Source of the DNA: Delphinapterus leucas
Lineage: Eukaryota > Chordata > Mammalia > Artiodactyla > Monodontidae
DNA: 64,000 nt
Assembly: GCF_002288925.2 (NCBI RefSeq)
Contig: NW_022098069.1
Coordinates: 71,590,099-71,654,098, forward strand
Direction of reading: 5' to 3'
Numbering within the stretch: position 1 is the first letter of the stretch; each line of letters opens with the position of its first letter. Below the pieces are notes generated by a model. It had not been told where the DNA came from. It did no database searches and worked only from the letters and a program-made list of their open reading frames with translations. Positions 36,384 to 48,558 of this stretch are shown here, one piece after another. Position numbers and translations under genes: made by a program.

Positions 36384-38530
36384 TTTGCTTAACTTACTGT
36401 GTTTGGGGTCTCTTTTTCATGGCTGCAGGTCGTATTTCCCATTATTTTTTGGTGTCCATCCCCAGTGGGTAAGGCTGGTTCAGTGGATTGTGTAGGCTTC
36501 CTGGTCGAGGGGACTTGTCCCTTTGTTCTGGTGAATGAGAGTGGATCTTGTCTTCCTGGTGGGCAGGACCACGTCTGCTGGTGTGTTTTGTGCTGTCTGT
36601 GAACTTATTATGATTTTAGGCAGCCTCTCTTCTGTTAGGTGGGGTTGTGTTCATCTCTTGCTAGTTGTTTGTCATAGGGTATACAGCACTGTTGCTTGCT
36701 GGCTTTTGAGTGGAGCTGGGTCTTAGCGTTGAGATGGAGATCACTGTGAGGTCTTTCACTGTTTGATGTACGTGGGGCTGGGAGGTCTCTGGTGGACCAA
36801 TGTCCTGAACTCGGCTCTCCCACCTCAGAGGCTCAGGCCTGAAAGCCGGCTGGAGTACCAAGACCCTGTCAGCCACTCGTCTCAGAAGAAAAGGGAGGAA
36901 AAAAAAGAAAGAAAGAAAGAAAGAGTGAAATAAAATAAAATAAGTTATTAAAGTAAAAACTAAAAAAAAAAATATTAAAAATAGAAAAGTAATACAAATA
37001 GAAAGAACAACTAAACCAAAAAACAAATCCATCAATGTAACAAACGCTAAAAACTATACAAAAGTAAATAAATAAATAAACGGACAGACAGAACCCTAGG
37101 ACAAATGGTAAAAGCAAATCTATACAGACAAAATCACACGAAGAAGCATACACATACACACTCACAAAAAGAGAAAAAGGAAAAAATATATATATTAAAA
37201 AAAAGAGAGCAACCAAATCAATAAACAAATCTACCAATGATAATAAACTCTAAATACTAAGCTAAAATAAACATAAAAGCAGAAACAAATTAGATGCAGA
37301 ATGCAAACCCCAAGTCTACAGTTGCTCCCAAAGTCCACCACCTCAATTTTGGCATGATTCGTTGTCTATTCAGGTATTCCACAGATGCAGGGTACATCAA
37401 GGTGACTGTGGAGATTTAAACTGCTCCTCCTGAGGCTGCTGGGAGAAATTTCCCTTTCTCTTCTTTGTTTGCACAGCTCCTGGGGTTCAGCTTTGGATTG
37501 CCCCACCGCTGTATGTAGGTCGACTGAGGACATCTGTTCCCTACCCAGACAGGATGGGGTTAAAGTAGCTGATTAGGGTGCTCTGGCTCACTCAGGCCGG
37601 GGCAGGTTGGGGTATGGAATGCAGGGCTAACCTGTAGCAGCAGAGGCTAGCGTGATGTTGCAACAGCCCTTGGCATGCCATGTGTTCTCCCAGAGAAGTT
37701 GTCCTTGGATCACGGGACCTTGGCAGCGGCAGGCTGCACAGGCTCCTGAGAGGGGAGGTGTGGATAGTGACCTGTGCTCGCACACAGGCTTCTTGCTGGT
37801 GGCAGCAGCAGCCTTAGCGTCTCATGCCCGTCTGTGGGGTCCGCGCTGACATCCACGGCTTGCTCCCATCTCTGGAACCCGTTTTGGTGGTGCTCTGAAT
37901 CCTCTCTCCTTACGCACCCCGAAACAATGGTCTCTTGCCTCTTAGGCAGTTCCAGACTTTTTCCTTCACTCCCTCCCAGCTAGCTGTGGCGCACTACCCC
38001 GCTTCAGGCTGTGTTCACACAGCCAACCCCAGTTCTCTCCCTGGGATCCAACCTCCAAAGCCCGAGGCTCCGCTCCCAGCCCCTGCCTGCCCCGGTGGGT
38101 GAGCAGACAAGCCTCTCAGGCTGGTGAGCGCAGGTCAGCACTGATCCCCTGTGCAGGAATCTCTCCACTCTGCCCTCTGCACTCCTGTTGCTGTGCTTTC
38201 CTCCGTGGCTCCAAAGCTTCCTCTCTGCCCACCCCCATCTCCACCAGTGAAGGGGCTTCCAAGTGTGTGGAAACTTTTCCTCCTTCACAACTCCCTCCCA
38301 GAAGTACAGATCCTGTCCCTATTCTTTTGTCTCTGTCTTTCCTTTTTTCTTTTGCCCTACCCAGGTACATGGGGATTTTCTTGCCTTTTGGGAAGTCTGA
38401 GGTCTTCTGCCAACGTTTAGTAAGTGTTCTGTAGGAGTTATTCCACATGTAGATGTATTTTTGATGTATTTGTGGGGAGGAAAGTGATTTCCACATCTTA
38501 CCTCTCCACCATCTTGAAGATCACTCCCTG
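36384..38530 (-). promoter_or_regulatory. L1B 5'UTR / internal promoter region
   Basis: Inverse counterpart of 4124-6298. It includes an A-rich part on the plus strand (about 36895-37255, with a GAAA tract at 36907-36924) and a GC-rich part (37400-38330). It lacks the long (TA)n tract of L1A. Confidence 0.7.
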
Positions 38531-38544
38531 AAACAGATTCTTAT

Positions 38545-39679
38545 ACTGCCTCTCATACAGAAGTTTTTCTCTCTCTTGATCTAATACTCATGCATAGTTT
38601 GTCTTGGAATGTAGTTCTAAGGAGTGTATTATTTGAAATAAAGTGATTGAAAAAAATTTCTTTGGTTATTGATGTTTAGATAGGAGAGATTGTGTTTGTG
38701 ACCAGCATTTTTAAAACAATGTCTCACAAATCTAGTACAGATTTTACTCATTCAAATAATTCAGCAATGAAAAATTTTTATAAGTTTTGGATAGCTGTTC
38801 AAATATGTGAAAATGACATCATGAGAAAGTTATTTAAAAAAACAATTATTGCCCACACAATAATTGTTTAGAGAATAACTGGAGTTGCACATACATTTTT
38901 GCAAGCTAGCACAGCCATTATTTTTCTCCTGAAATGCAAGATAGCGGAGTTGCAGCTGACCACCCACAAGTTTGATCAATCTAACAAACACCTCCAAACT
39001 TTTCCTGGAGTTCATGACTTTTCATTAGCAAACCCCAATCTTAAATTCTTGTCTACAAAAAGGGTTATTTCCACTTGATAGAAAATTGTAGTTTACAAAA
39101 CTCACAATAGCCCCACTGAATTTAAATTGGATTTTAGCTGTACTCTAAAACTAGTAAAACTATGTTGTTTATTAAAACCATATTTTTGAATTAAGCTCCT
39201 GGAAGGATTCAGATTGCATGCAGCACTATTGTGTGGGGAAGTGCTGTAATTCTCAAGAAGTGGTGCATTTTCAGTTCCAGACATGAGTTTCTATGACAAA
39301 TTCACATTTTCATTTGATCATCTAGTAAATAACAACATAAAATCCTTCACAAATGCTAGAATTACAGCTATATAATCCTCTGGGTACTCTTAATTTGGAG
39401 AGGCTTGTTTTGATCATTTTTAGGGAATGGATATATGATTTTCTGTGGTAATACTTATTAAATTATTTAGGATAAACTTCAGATATTTTAGACATTTTTG
39501 ATGAATGTAATATATATTTAGTTGGTTCTGTCCCACATTTATTTTTTGCATTTCAGATTGTAATATAAAAGCATCTGTTATTCTAAAGATGAATTTGGAA
39601 TTTGGAAACTCTAGAATTCAGCCAAATTGAATAATTTATTTTTCTATTTCGAATCTCCATCTACTTTTAAATGCATTCT
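38545..39679. other. Low-copy intergenic DNA
   Basis: No gene or nameable repeat apart from the probable MIR end at 38545-38575. Confidence 0.5.
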
Positions 39680-40540
39680 GTTTTATAATTTTACACGAAC
39701 TAGTGTGATCACAATCCTCCTCAACCTCCTTTTTAAAGCACATTTTCTTTTTGGATTAACTAACACAGTAATCTTTTGGCTTCTATCTTACTGTTTTCTC
39801 TCTTGCCTCTTCGTTTTCTATAAAGCCAGTTGTTGGCATCCTTCAAGGCGCAACGCTGGGCCCTTAGCCATCTCATTCTCATGCATTGCTTTAATTGTCA
39901 CCTAGATATAGAGAATCTGTCTATATAGATCTTCCCATGCACCTTTTCACTGAATTTTTCACTTAACTCACAATCTGTCCCCTATTCTGCTGTGTGGTTT
40001 TCTTCCATTGTTTACTATCTTAGTAAATAGTATCACTGTTTACTCCACTGAAGGAACAGAACATAATTATCATTCTTGACACCCTTCAAAGTCTAGTCCA
40101 TTAACCCAGTCCATCAAATGTTTTATTGTAGTTACTGCTTAGACATTTTTGCTCTACTTCTACTGCATATTTCAAAATCCCAGTTACAGTTATGTCTCCC
40201 TTGCATCCCTTTACCTTCAGTTGCTCTATTTGTACACACATTCTGTTTCTACGTTGCAAATACATCCTCTGCATTTCTGCCAGAACAATATCGTCAAAAT
40301 ACAAATCTGAATATCCTTCTTTGCCTAAAATCTTCCAGTCAGTTCTTTCTGTCCTTTTGATAAGGACAGACTTCTATAACATGTTCTAAGAGATCTCACT
40401 TGCTCTGTTTCTTACCTACCATTTTGACTTCTCCCCTACTATAGCTCCTTTCATTCTTTTCTCTTCAAATTTTATGACCTTGTTTTATTCCTCATAGTTC
40501 CGATGTTTCCATCAACCATAGATATACTGAAAATGTTGTT
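39680..40540 (+). mobile_element. Ancient LINE fragment (L2/CR1-like)
   Basis: Pyrimidine-rich plus-strand text such as 'catccttcaaggcgcaacgc' and 'cctaaaatcttccagtcagt' resembles an old mammalian LINE whose RT C-terminus reads LLK.LQW. It is strongly diverged, and the family and limits are uncertain. Confidence 0.45.
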
Positions 40541-41071
40541 CCCCCTTCTTTATCGAAATGTTTTGGCTGCAAGTAAGGGGTAAATACAAATCTATTGGCT
40601 TATTCAATGGCAACATATTATATCCTGTAATGAGTCAAGGGCCACTCAGAAAGTGTTAATGTCATGAAAGCCATTTCCAGTCATTCTCCTCTATCATTCC
40701 CAGCTAATATGCTTCCTCTTGGGTTATCATCCCTCAGGATTTAATGATGGATGCAGCAATTCTGGTAATCGTATTCCTCTTATAATATCTAAAGATAGAA
40801 GTAAGTTGCCATCTTCCTTGTGTCTCATTTTAATATACAGAAAGCCCTGAAATTTCCCAGATAATTTACTCATATATATAACTGACCAAAATTTACATTA
40901 TATGCCTATGAATAAAACATCAATACAAACAATATGGGACATTCCAGGGCCTTCCTTGGTATTCTCAGTTAAATAAAACTCAACCTATTATAAGGTTTCT
41001 GAAGTCTCTTTTGATTTCTCAACTCTTTTAACTCCAATTTGAAGAGGGTAGTTTCCCGATGATCCTGGTCA
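40541..41071. other. Low-copy intergenic DNA
   Basis: Possibly another old repeat near 40560-40760 ('ttttggctgcaagtaagggg ... tattggcttattcaatggca'), but it is not named. No gene. Confidence 0.4.
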
Positions 41072-41084
41072 AAGTCCAAGGGTT

Positions 41085-41285
41085 GGGCTTCCCTGGTGGC
41101 ACAGTGGTTGAGAGTCCGCCTGCCGATGCAGGGGACATGGGTTCGTGCCCTGGTCCGGGAGGATCCCACGTGCCGCGGAGCGGCTGGGCCCATGAGCCAT
41201 GGCCGCTGAGCCTGCGCGTCCGGAGCCTGTGCTCCGCAATGGAAGAGGCCACAACAGTGCCTGCGTACCGCAAAAAAAAAAAAAA
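41085..41285 (+). mobile_element. CHR-1-type SINE with a 3' deletion
   Basis: The 13-bp target-site duplication aagtccaagggtt/aagtccaagcgtt (41072-41084 and 41286-41298) has one mismatch. It lacks the roughly 9 nt (gagaggccc) found between 'aacagt' and 'gcgta' in the other copies. Confidence 0.92.
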
Positions 41286-44071
41286 AAGTCCAAGCGTTTC
41301 CTTATTCAACCCAGCCCCTATCTACAGAATAGAGACTCTACCCTATTTAACTATAGGGTATAGAGGTTATAAAGACCCTCTAAAGAGGGTCTACCTTTGG
41401 CCCTGCCTAGAGGCATTGCAAGCCAAAATTAATAGGGCCTTGACTGTCTTTGTCCCAGCTGGCTTATAGGGTAGAGGTTTCCATACTGGTAGAGGCAAGC
41501 AGGAAAGATCACAGGCTACCACCCCACCCAATGCCCAGAGTAGTGGTTCAGAGATTTTGGCCAAAGATTTTGGCTAGGTGGGAGAGGCAGTCTGTGAGAA
41601 AAGAGAGATCAAAGATCTCCCCAAAGGAGCTGATTTCATGGGAAGTTCATGCCTAATAATGCTCTCAAAGATACTAGTTCCTCTTAATAAAGAGTAACAA
41701 GCTTAACCAAGTGGGCCATTATTCCCACTTCCAGCTCAGAAGAAGTGGCACAGAGGTTATTTCCAGGGGGAAGAGACAGGCCATAAGAACATAGAACTCT
41801 GAAACTTTCCACAAAAAGAAATGATTTTATTTAGGACAGTGTGGGGAAATTCAAGCCTAACAGTGCTTGAAAACAATAGAGATTTTGACTGTTGGCAATT
41901 AAAAGAAATATGGCAGCACCATGAGAGAAATAAACTAAACTGTAGGCAGGCTAGTTTACCAAAAAGAACCAGAGAAAGAGACAGCTAAGTAGAGCCTTTT
42001 TGATATCAAAACAAACCTTGAAGACTGACCTCAAAAACTACTTCTGCAAAAGGGGCCCAAATTTAATTGGATCAGACTAGGGAATTGTTTATGCTCCAAG
42101 GCATTGTCAAAAACAGTGAAACAACTAACTATTAGTTAATGGAACTGAGTGTAATACCAAATGGGAAAGATAGTTTAATAGAGAGATCAGAGAAAGAAAC
42201 AGTTTTTAAAAGCCCTGCTAATACATTGTCATCTCAGAGTGAATGTGCATATTCCCATAGCTGCACGCTTTGAGGTACAACACCAAATGATTCACTCAGC
42301 TGACTTCTGTGCAGAAATTGACAACCTGATTCTAAAATTCCTATGCAAATTCAAGGGACTTGAATAGTTAAAACAATCTTGAAAAATAAAGTTAGACGAC
42401 TTATACTTCCAGATTTTAAAACTTACTGCAATGGTACAATAATCAAAATAGTGTGATGCTAACATAAGGATAGTCATATAGATCAGTGAATTAAAAAAAT
42501 TAAAATTAAAAAATTAAAAATTAGTTACATTAAATTAAAAAATTAGTTACATTATATATATTCTTCTCAAGTACACAAAGATCCTACATTAGACCACAGA
42601 ATAAGCCTTAACAAACTTAAGAAGATTGAAATCATACCAAGTACCTTTTTTAGCCACAGTAGTGTAAAGATAGAAATCAATAATAGGAGGAAAATTTAAA
42701 AATTCACAAATATGTGGAAATTAAACAACACACTCCCGAACAACCAATGGGTTGAAGCAGAAATCAAAAAGGAAATCAGAAAGTATCTTAAGGCAAATGA
42801 AAATGAAAACATAGCCCACCAAAACTCACGTAATGTAGGAAAAGAAGTTCTAAGAGGAAGTTTATAGCAATAAATACCTACATTAAGAAAATAAAAATCT
42901 CAAATAAACAACCTTAATCTGCACCTTAAAGAACTAGAAAAACATATTAAGCTCAAAAAGAATAGTAAATCTTAAGAGTTATCATCACAAGGAAAATAAT
43001 TTTCTATTTCTTTAATTTTGTATCTGTTTGAGATGATGAATATTCATTAAACTTATTGAGGTAATCATTTCATGATATATTTAAGCCAAATCATTATGCT
43101 ATCCACCTTAAACTTATACAGTGCTGTGTATGTCCATCATTATATATATAAATAGAACTGGAAAAGATAGAATAAATACTTAGGAATAAATTTAACAAAG
43201 GAGGTGAAAGATCTCTACACACAAAAATATAAGACACTGCTGGAAGAAACTAAAGAAACCACAAATAAACAAAAATATACTCTGTGTTCATTGATTAGAA
43301 GAATTAATATTGCTAAAATATCCATACTACCCAGAGGTCTACAAACTTTTCACAAATAGAAGAAAAGTCCCTATAATTTATATGAAACCACAAAACACTA
43401 CAAACACCCAACATAATCTTGAGCAAGAAAACAAAGCTAGAGACATCATACTACCTTATTTTGAAATGTATTTTAAAAACTATAGTAATCAAAACAGTAT
43501 GGTACTGGAATACAAATAGACTCATAGATCAATGGAACAGAATAGAGAGCCTAGAAATAAACACAGGCATATACAGTCAAGTAATCTTTGACAAGGGTGC
43601 CAAGAATTTATAATACAGAAAGGATAGTTTCTTTAATAAATGGTGTTCAGAAAATCAGATATCCACATACAAAAATGAATTGGATCCTTTTCTTATACCA
43701 TACATATTCAACTCAAAATGGATTAAAGCCTTAAATAGAGGACCTGAAGTTGTAAAATTCCTAGAAGAAAATATAGAGAATAAGCTCTTTGACAATAGTT
43801 TTGTAAGTCATTTTTTGGATATGACACCAAAAGCACAGGCAACAAAAGCAACAATAAACAAGTGGGACTACTACATCAAGCTAAAAAGCTTCTGCACAGC
43901 TAAGGAAACAACATTAAAAGGTAGCCTACAGAGTAGGAGAAAATATTTGCAAACCTTCTATCTGGTTGAGTTATTAAGCAAAATATGTATAACTCAATAG
44001 CAATTATACAAAAAAATAATTAAAAAATGGGCAAAGTAACTGAATTTCACCAAAGAAGACATACAGATGGC

Positions 44072-44117
44072 CAACAGGTACATGAAAAAGTGCTCAACAG
44101 GTACATGAAAAAGTGCT
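44072..44117 (+). repeat. Perfect 23-bp tandem duplication inside L1 ORF2
   Basis: The 23-nt unit caacaggtac...gtgct at 44072-44094 is repeated exactly at 44095-44117. Confidence 0.95.
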
Positions 44118-44650
44118 CAACATCACTAATCATCAGGGAAGTGCAAATTAAAAACACAGTGAGATATCACCTCGCTCATGTTAAGGAGGATGGCTATTAT
44201 CAAGAAGACAGGAGATAACAGTTGCTGGCAAGGATGTGGGGAAAAGGGAACCTTTGTGCACTATTGGTGGGATGGTAAATTACTACAGTAATTATGGAAA
44301 ATAGAATGGAGGTTCCTCACAAAATTAAAAACAGAACTACCATATGATCTAGCAATCCCATTTCTGAGTATATATCCAAAGGATATGAAATTAGTATCTT
44401 AAAGAGATACCCACACTCCTGTATTCATTGAAGCATTGTTCACAATAGTCAAGATATGGAAATGACCTAAGTGTCTGTTGAGTGATGAATGGAAAAATAA
44501 ATTGGGAGATTACAGATATATCAATAGATATGAATACACACATATGTATTACCCATATATAAGTATATATTATATGTAATATGTTAAATGTATGTTATGT
44601 TACATATAGGTATATATACATATATGAATGTATATTTATATAAATATATA

Positions 44651-44688
44651 CTGTTGATCCTTGAACAACATGGGTTTGAACTGCGTGG
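44651..44688 (+). mobile_element. Tigger/MER2 5'-terminal fragment
   Basis: 'tgatccttgaacaacatggg' matches the terminal repeat of the Tigger element at 58860. Only about 38 bp are present, placed between the TA tract and L1 3' sequence. Confidence 0.65.
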
Positions 44689-45127
44689 TAGACACAGAAA
44701 GACAAATACTGCATGATGTCACTTATATGTGGAATCTTAAGTCAGACTCATAAAATCAGAGAGTAAAATGGTGGTTGCCAGGGGCTAGGGGGTGGGTGAA
44801 ATGGGAAGATGTTTGTCAAAGGGTACAAACTTTCAGTTATAAGATGAATAAATTCTAGAGATCTAATGTATGGCATAGTAATTATATTAATAATACTGTA
44901 TTGTATACTTGAAATTTGCTAAGAGATTAAATCTCAAGTGTCTTCATCTTACTCTGTCTCACACACAAACACACAAATGGTAACTCTGTGGGATAATGGA
45001 TATATTAATTAGCTTGATTGTGGTAACCATTACACACAGTATACTGATATCAAAACATCACATTTTACACCTTAAATATACACAGTATTTTGTCAGTTAT
45101 ACCTCAGTAAAGCTGCAGAAAAATTAA

Positions 45128-45789
45128 GGAAAAACAAATAAAATAAAATGAAAAATTTTGAAATCCGTGCCTTTCCAAAAAAGTGTTATAAATAGTGGGG
45201 AGTTTGGGCTAATGTTAAATGACAATTGGGATGAAGTTCAAGAACCCAAATCCTACCTGCCCTAACTCACTACCTCCTATGAGGTTCCTAAAGCAGCAAC
45301 AGTAAATGGAAAACAAGATTCTGATGACCAGATATGTCCTGTGAAGTATGTGGCCTAAGCTGAAGGCCTTAGTGGGACTTTCTATTCTCTAATAAGCCTG
45401 AATTAAAATCTTACCATCAGTCACCCTCATATAGAGAAGCAAGGATCAGGCTGCAGATGGGTATGAGTAGAGGCAAAGAGAGGACCAGAAGTATGGCAAT
45501 ACCCTTATGGATTCAAGAACCACACTAGACATTTCAGCACCTAGTGTTCCCACCCACTAATAAATGTAGACTCCCTCCTCTTAGGGCAGAGCAGCAGGGC
45601 AATTTAAGATGGGAATGGAGTCCTCTTTCTTTCTAAAATGAACATGTGCCCTTGTTTTGTAGTGCCAGGCCTGGGGACATCTGGTCCACATAAACTGATG
45701 CATATTATTTATTTGTATGTTTTATTTGCTTTTATTGCTTTGTTTTATTCACGTTCACACCCTTTAATTTGGAAACCAGTAAATAGTGT
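45128..45789. other. Low-copy intergenic DNA
   Basis: Nothing recognised. Confidence 0.5.
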
Positions 45790-46012
45790 CATTAGCAGAT
45801 TGTGCTTTGAGTCCTGAATTCAAATCCTTATGCTTACTATATTTGCTGAATGTGCCTGGCCATGATCCAAACCTCTAAAAGCCATAGTTTCCTCATCAGA
45901 ACAACAGTGCTAATCCATAGTATAATTCTAATGTCATGATGATTAACTGTTATGATATAAGGTGCTTATCATAATGTTTGGTACAAGAGTACTCAGTATG
46001 TTTAATAAATAT
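45790..46012 (+). mobile_element. MIR
   Basis: Sense MIR order: 'tgaattcaaatccttatgct', 'catagtttcctcatcagaac', 'ataaggtgcttatcataatg', then 'gtttaataaatattc'. Confidence 0.7.
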
Positions 46013-48069
46013 TCAGGGAAAAATAAAATGAATTCATTTACACTGAGAACTAACTTCTCACAGTTAAGACTGACAAATAAATAGTTGTAACGCAAGGTAG
46101 AGGCTGCCATGTGCTGCAAAAGACCTTTTCACAAGTTTTAAAATTATGGGCAAAGGAGAGTAATTCTTAAAAGGAAGGAAATGGAGAAGGTGCAAATGCA
46201 CTTATTTGGGTGAAGTGGAAGATGCATGGGGCAAAAGCGAGTGATAGGTTGGAAAATTAGTTTGGAACAAAATTGAACATTATACAAGGAGTTTGTATGC
46301 TATGTGTATGGTAAATGGCAGTCTGAGGGAACAATGCTTCTGAGCTTTCATTTTTTTAAATCATAACTTGTCTAATAGATACCAATTTAATACTAGCATT
46401 AAACTGTTAGGAAAATCTGAGACTACTGTTTCATATAGCAGTGTATATATGTTAGCACATGCTATGCCTATAAACAGGGCTATTCCAACAAACAAAAAGC
46501 ATCATGACCCATAAAATATAAAGTGTAATACAGAGGAAATAATTTATTATGATGATTTGCTTTACTTTAACAGTAGGAAGACATGCATGATGATATATTA
46601 TTATGATGTTTTTAAAGAAAATTTTCAGCCCAGACACATAAGCAAAGTTGAGAAGAGAATTAAGTTTTATTTGTCAGTGACAATTCATGTGATGTTATTT
46701 TCATGGTATCTCCATTATTGTTCTGTGTTTGCACATTCTAAAGGCCAGTGAGGGAAGAATGTATGAGTGTGGTAAAGTCTGGTCCCACCTGATTTATATT
46801 CCAACTCTAGAAGTCAGGTTGGTCAAATCAGATTGCAGATAAACATCTGAACTTGTGAACGTGGCTTAAAATAATCAAATATTCTAAATCGCAAACATAA
46901 GACAGATGCTTATTTTATGACTAGGCCAGATGCTTACTGAATTATATTCCCATACTTGTTAATATACTTGATAACTGAACACTAATTTTTTCTCAAATTC
47001 AAAGATATATGACATATCTAATAATTATGAATCAGTTTTAACAGAGCCAATGTAAATAATGTAGATTTTTTAAATGAAAAGTAACTCTTTTCATCTAAAT
47101 GATCCCTTTGTACTGAAATAAGTCTTCCCTAGTTACATTTTATGTTCAACTAAGAAAAGAAGTAATAAAGAAAACAATAAACAAAACATTTGAATGTGTC
47201 CAGCTCATACTTGTTAACAGGCCAGATAGAAGCAGGTCAACCATCTAAACATTCCACGGTGTTAATGGAACGTGATTTTTTTTGACTGATGCATGCAGTA
47301 ATTTTCAGATCTGAGGTTGAAAAATCCTGTGGCATTTTTTATGGCATATGGCCATTTATAGTATCTTCTCTTCCTGCAGGCTCAAGTACGAGATGTGTTA
47401 AACAAATATCAGACTACCTCTTTTTCTGGCTCAATTCTCATTTATTATAGGACACAAATACTCCTGTGCACATGTATTCATTTGGGAAAGGTGTGGAGAT
47501 TAATCACGGGGGGAACAATGATGGAAATTATATCCAATGGTTTTCCTACTGTGTTTTCAGATATTGAAAGTTACCATTACAGTCATTGTGAAAAATGCAC
47601 ATTCATCTCCTTTCCCTAGCATAATGGCCCTTATGTTCCCAGGGCTCCACTTCTTATCACCTATGCACAGTTGCATATTTTAGGGAGGGAGATCTTACCC
47701 ACCTTACTTTTTTGTGTATACAAATAAAGATGGTATTCATGCTACAAAATGGGATATATTCTGTATAGTGTATTTATAAATAGAGAGAAATTCTATTTTA
47801 ACAACTAAGAAAAGCAGGTTATAGAACTGCTAAGAAAAAGTAATCTAAATATCATTATTCATTTAATTTGCTAAGTGGGCTTCACTTAAGTGAATCCCAT
47901 ATCTATTATTTTTTATTTCACATTGCATTTATTTTTCTAGTTGCATTAAATTTGTGAGGAAGCAATTGTGAAAATACTCCATGATTATTACAAGTGATGG
48001 TCAGTAGTATGGAAGGAAAAGTTCTAGATTGTGCAATTGAGTGCAATTATATCATGCATACATTCCTTC
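46013..48069. other. Low-copy intergenic DNA
   Basis: AT-rich, no gene or repeat that I can support. Short open frames (46557-46751, 47395-47619) have no recognisable domain. Confidence 0.5.
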
Positions 48070-48300
48070 AAAATCAAGTTTTTGTTTTTGTCATGCTTTG
48101 TACCATAGGTGGTTGATTCAGAGAGAAAAAAATTCTCCTTGCCTTCAAGAAGCATGCTGTCACTTAGGCTACAGACAGACAATTAAACACATTAAAGAGC
48201 TAAACAATTATTAAGATCAAGCACATTAAATATAGATAAACCCTGACATAGAAGTGGGATTGGGGAAATGGTCCAGAAGTTGCCACTGAACTGAGGTTTT
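48070..48300. mobile_element. Possible ancient L2-like fragment
   Basis: 'ccttgccttcaagaagcatg' then 'acagacagacaattaaacac' are phrases of an old, widespread mammalian repeat. It is too diverged for a family call. Confidence 0.4.
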
Positions 48301-48349
48301 AAGAATGAGAAACAGTTATCCTGTATAGATTTCTAATGTTAAAATTGTG

Positions 48350-48558
48350 ACACCGCTTTATGGTCTCAATCCTGGCTGTGTAAAACATCTCTCAAGGAGC
48401 TTCTAAAAACAAAACATAAACAAAAAAAGCAAAACCAGAAACAATGAGTGACCCCAACCACAAGAGATTCTGACTCTTCAGGCTAGGGTGGGCCCGGATA
48501 TTGGAAATTCAAACTTCTTTAAATGAATATAATTTGCACTGAGGGTTGAGAACCACTG
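48350..48558 (-). mobile_element. MER5-type (hAT) element, antisense
   Basis: Ends gagggttgagaaccactg (48541-48558), the inverted terminal sequence of MER5A. 'caagagattctgactcttca' lies in the body. Confidence 0.75.

Larger units (their letters stand above)
31914..38530 (-). mobile_element. L1 retrotransposon 'L1B' with 5'UTR, deleted ORF1, decayed ORF2, and TSD
   Basis: Flanked by a perfect 14-bp target-site duplication, aaacagattcttat (31900-31913 and 38531-38544). On the minus strand: 5'UTR (38530-36384, with the YY1-type ccatctt on the plus strand at 38509-38515), ORF1 (36383-36146, most of it deleted), ORF2 (36087 to about 32250), and a 3'UTR to 31914. It is the same family as L1A and lies inverted to it. 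It keeps the ORF2 C-terminal part that L1A lacks, whereas L1A keeps the ORF1 middle that L1B lacks. Confidence 0.95.
41299..45127 (+). mobile_element. Mosaic of old plus-strand L1 fragments
   Basis: Pieces follow each other out of L1 order: 5'-region-like sequence (about 41860-42290), late ORF2 (42300-42480), an A-rich junction with a repeated attagttacatta (42490-42560), ORF2 between endonuclease and RT (42560-42975), a 3'UTR-like end (42975-43150), late ORF2 again (43160-44480), a TA-rich tract (44510-44650), and a 3'UTR ending near 45127. At least three insertions, or rearrangement, are needed. All frames are broken; the longest is 106 codons (43680-44000). The part at 41299-41860 is less certain. 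Confidence 0.65.
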
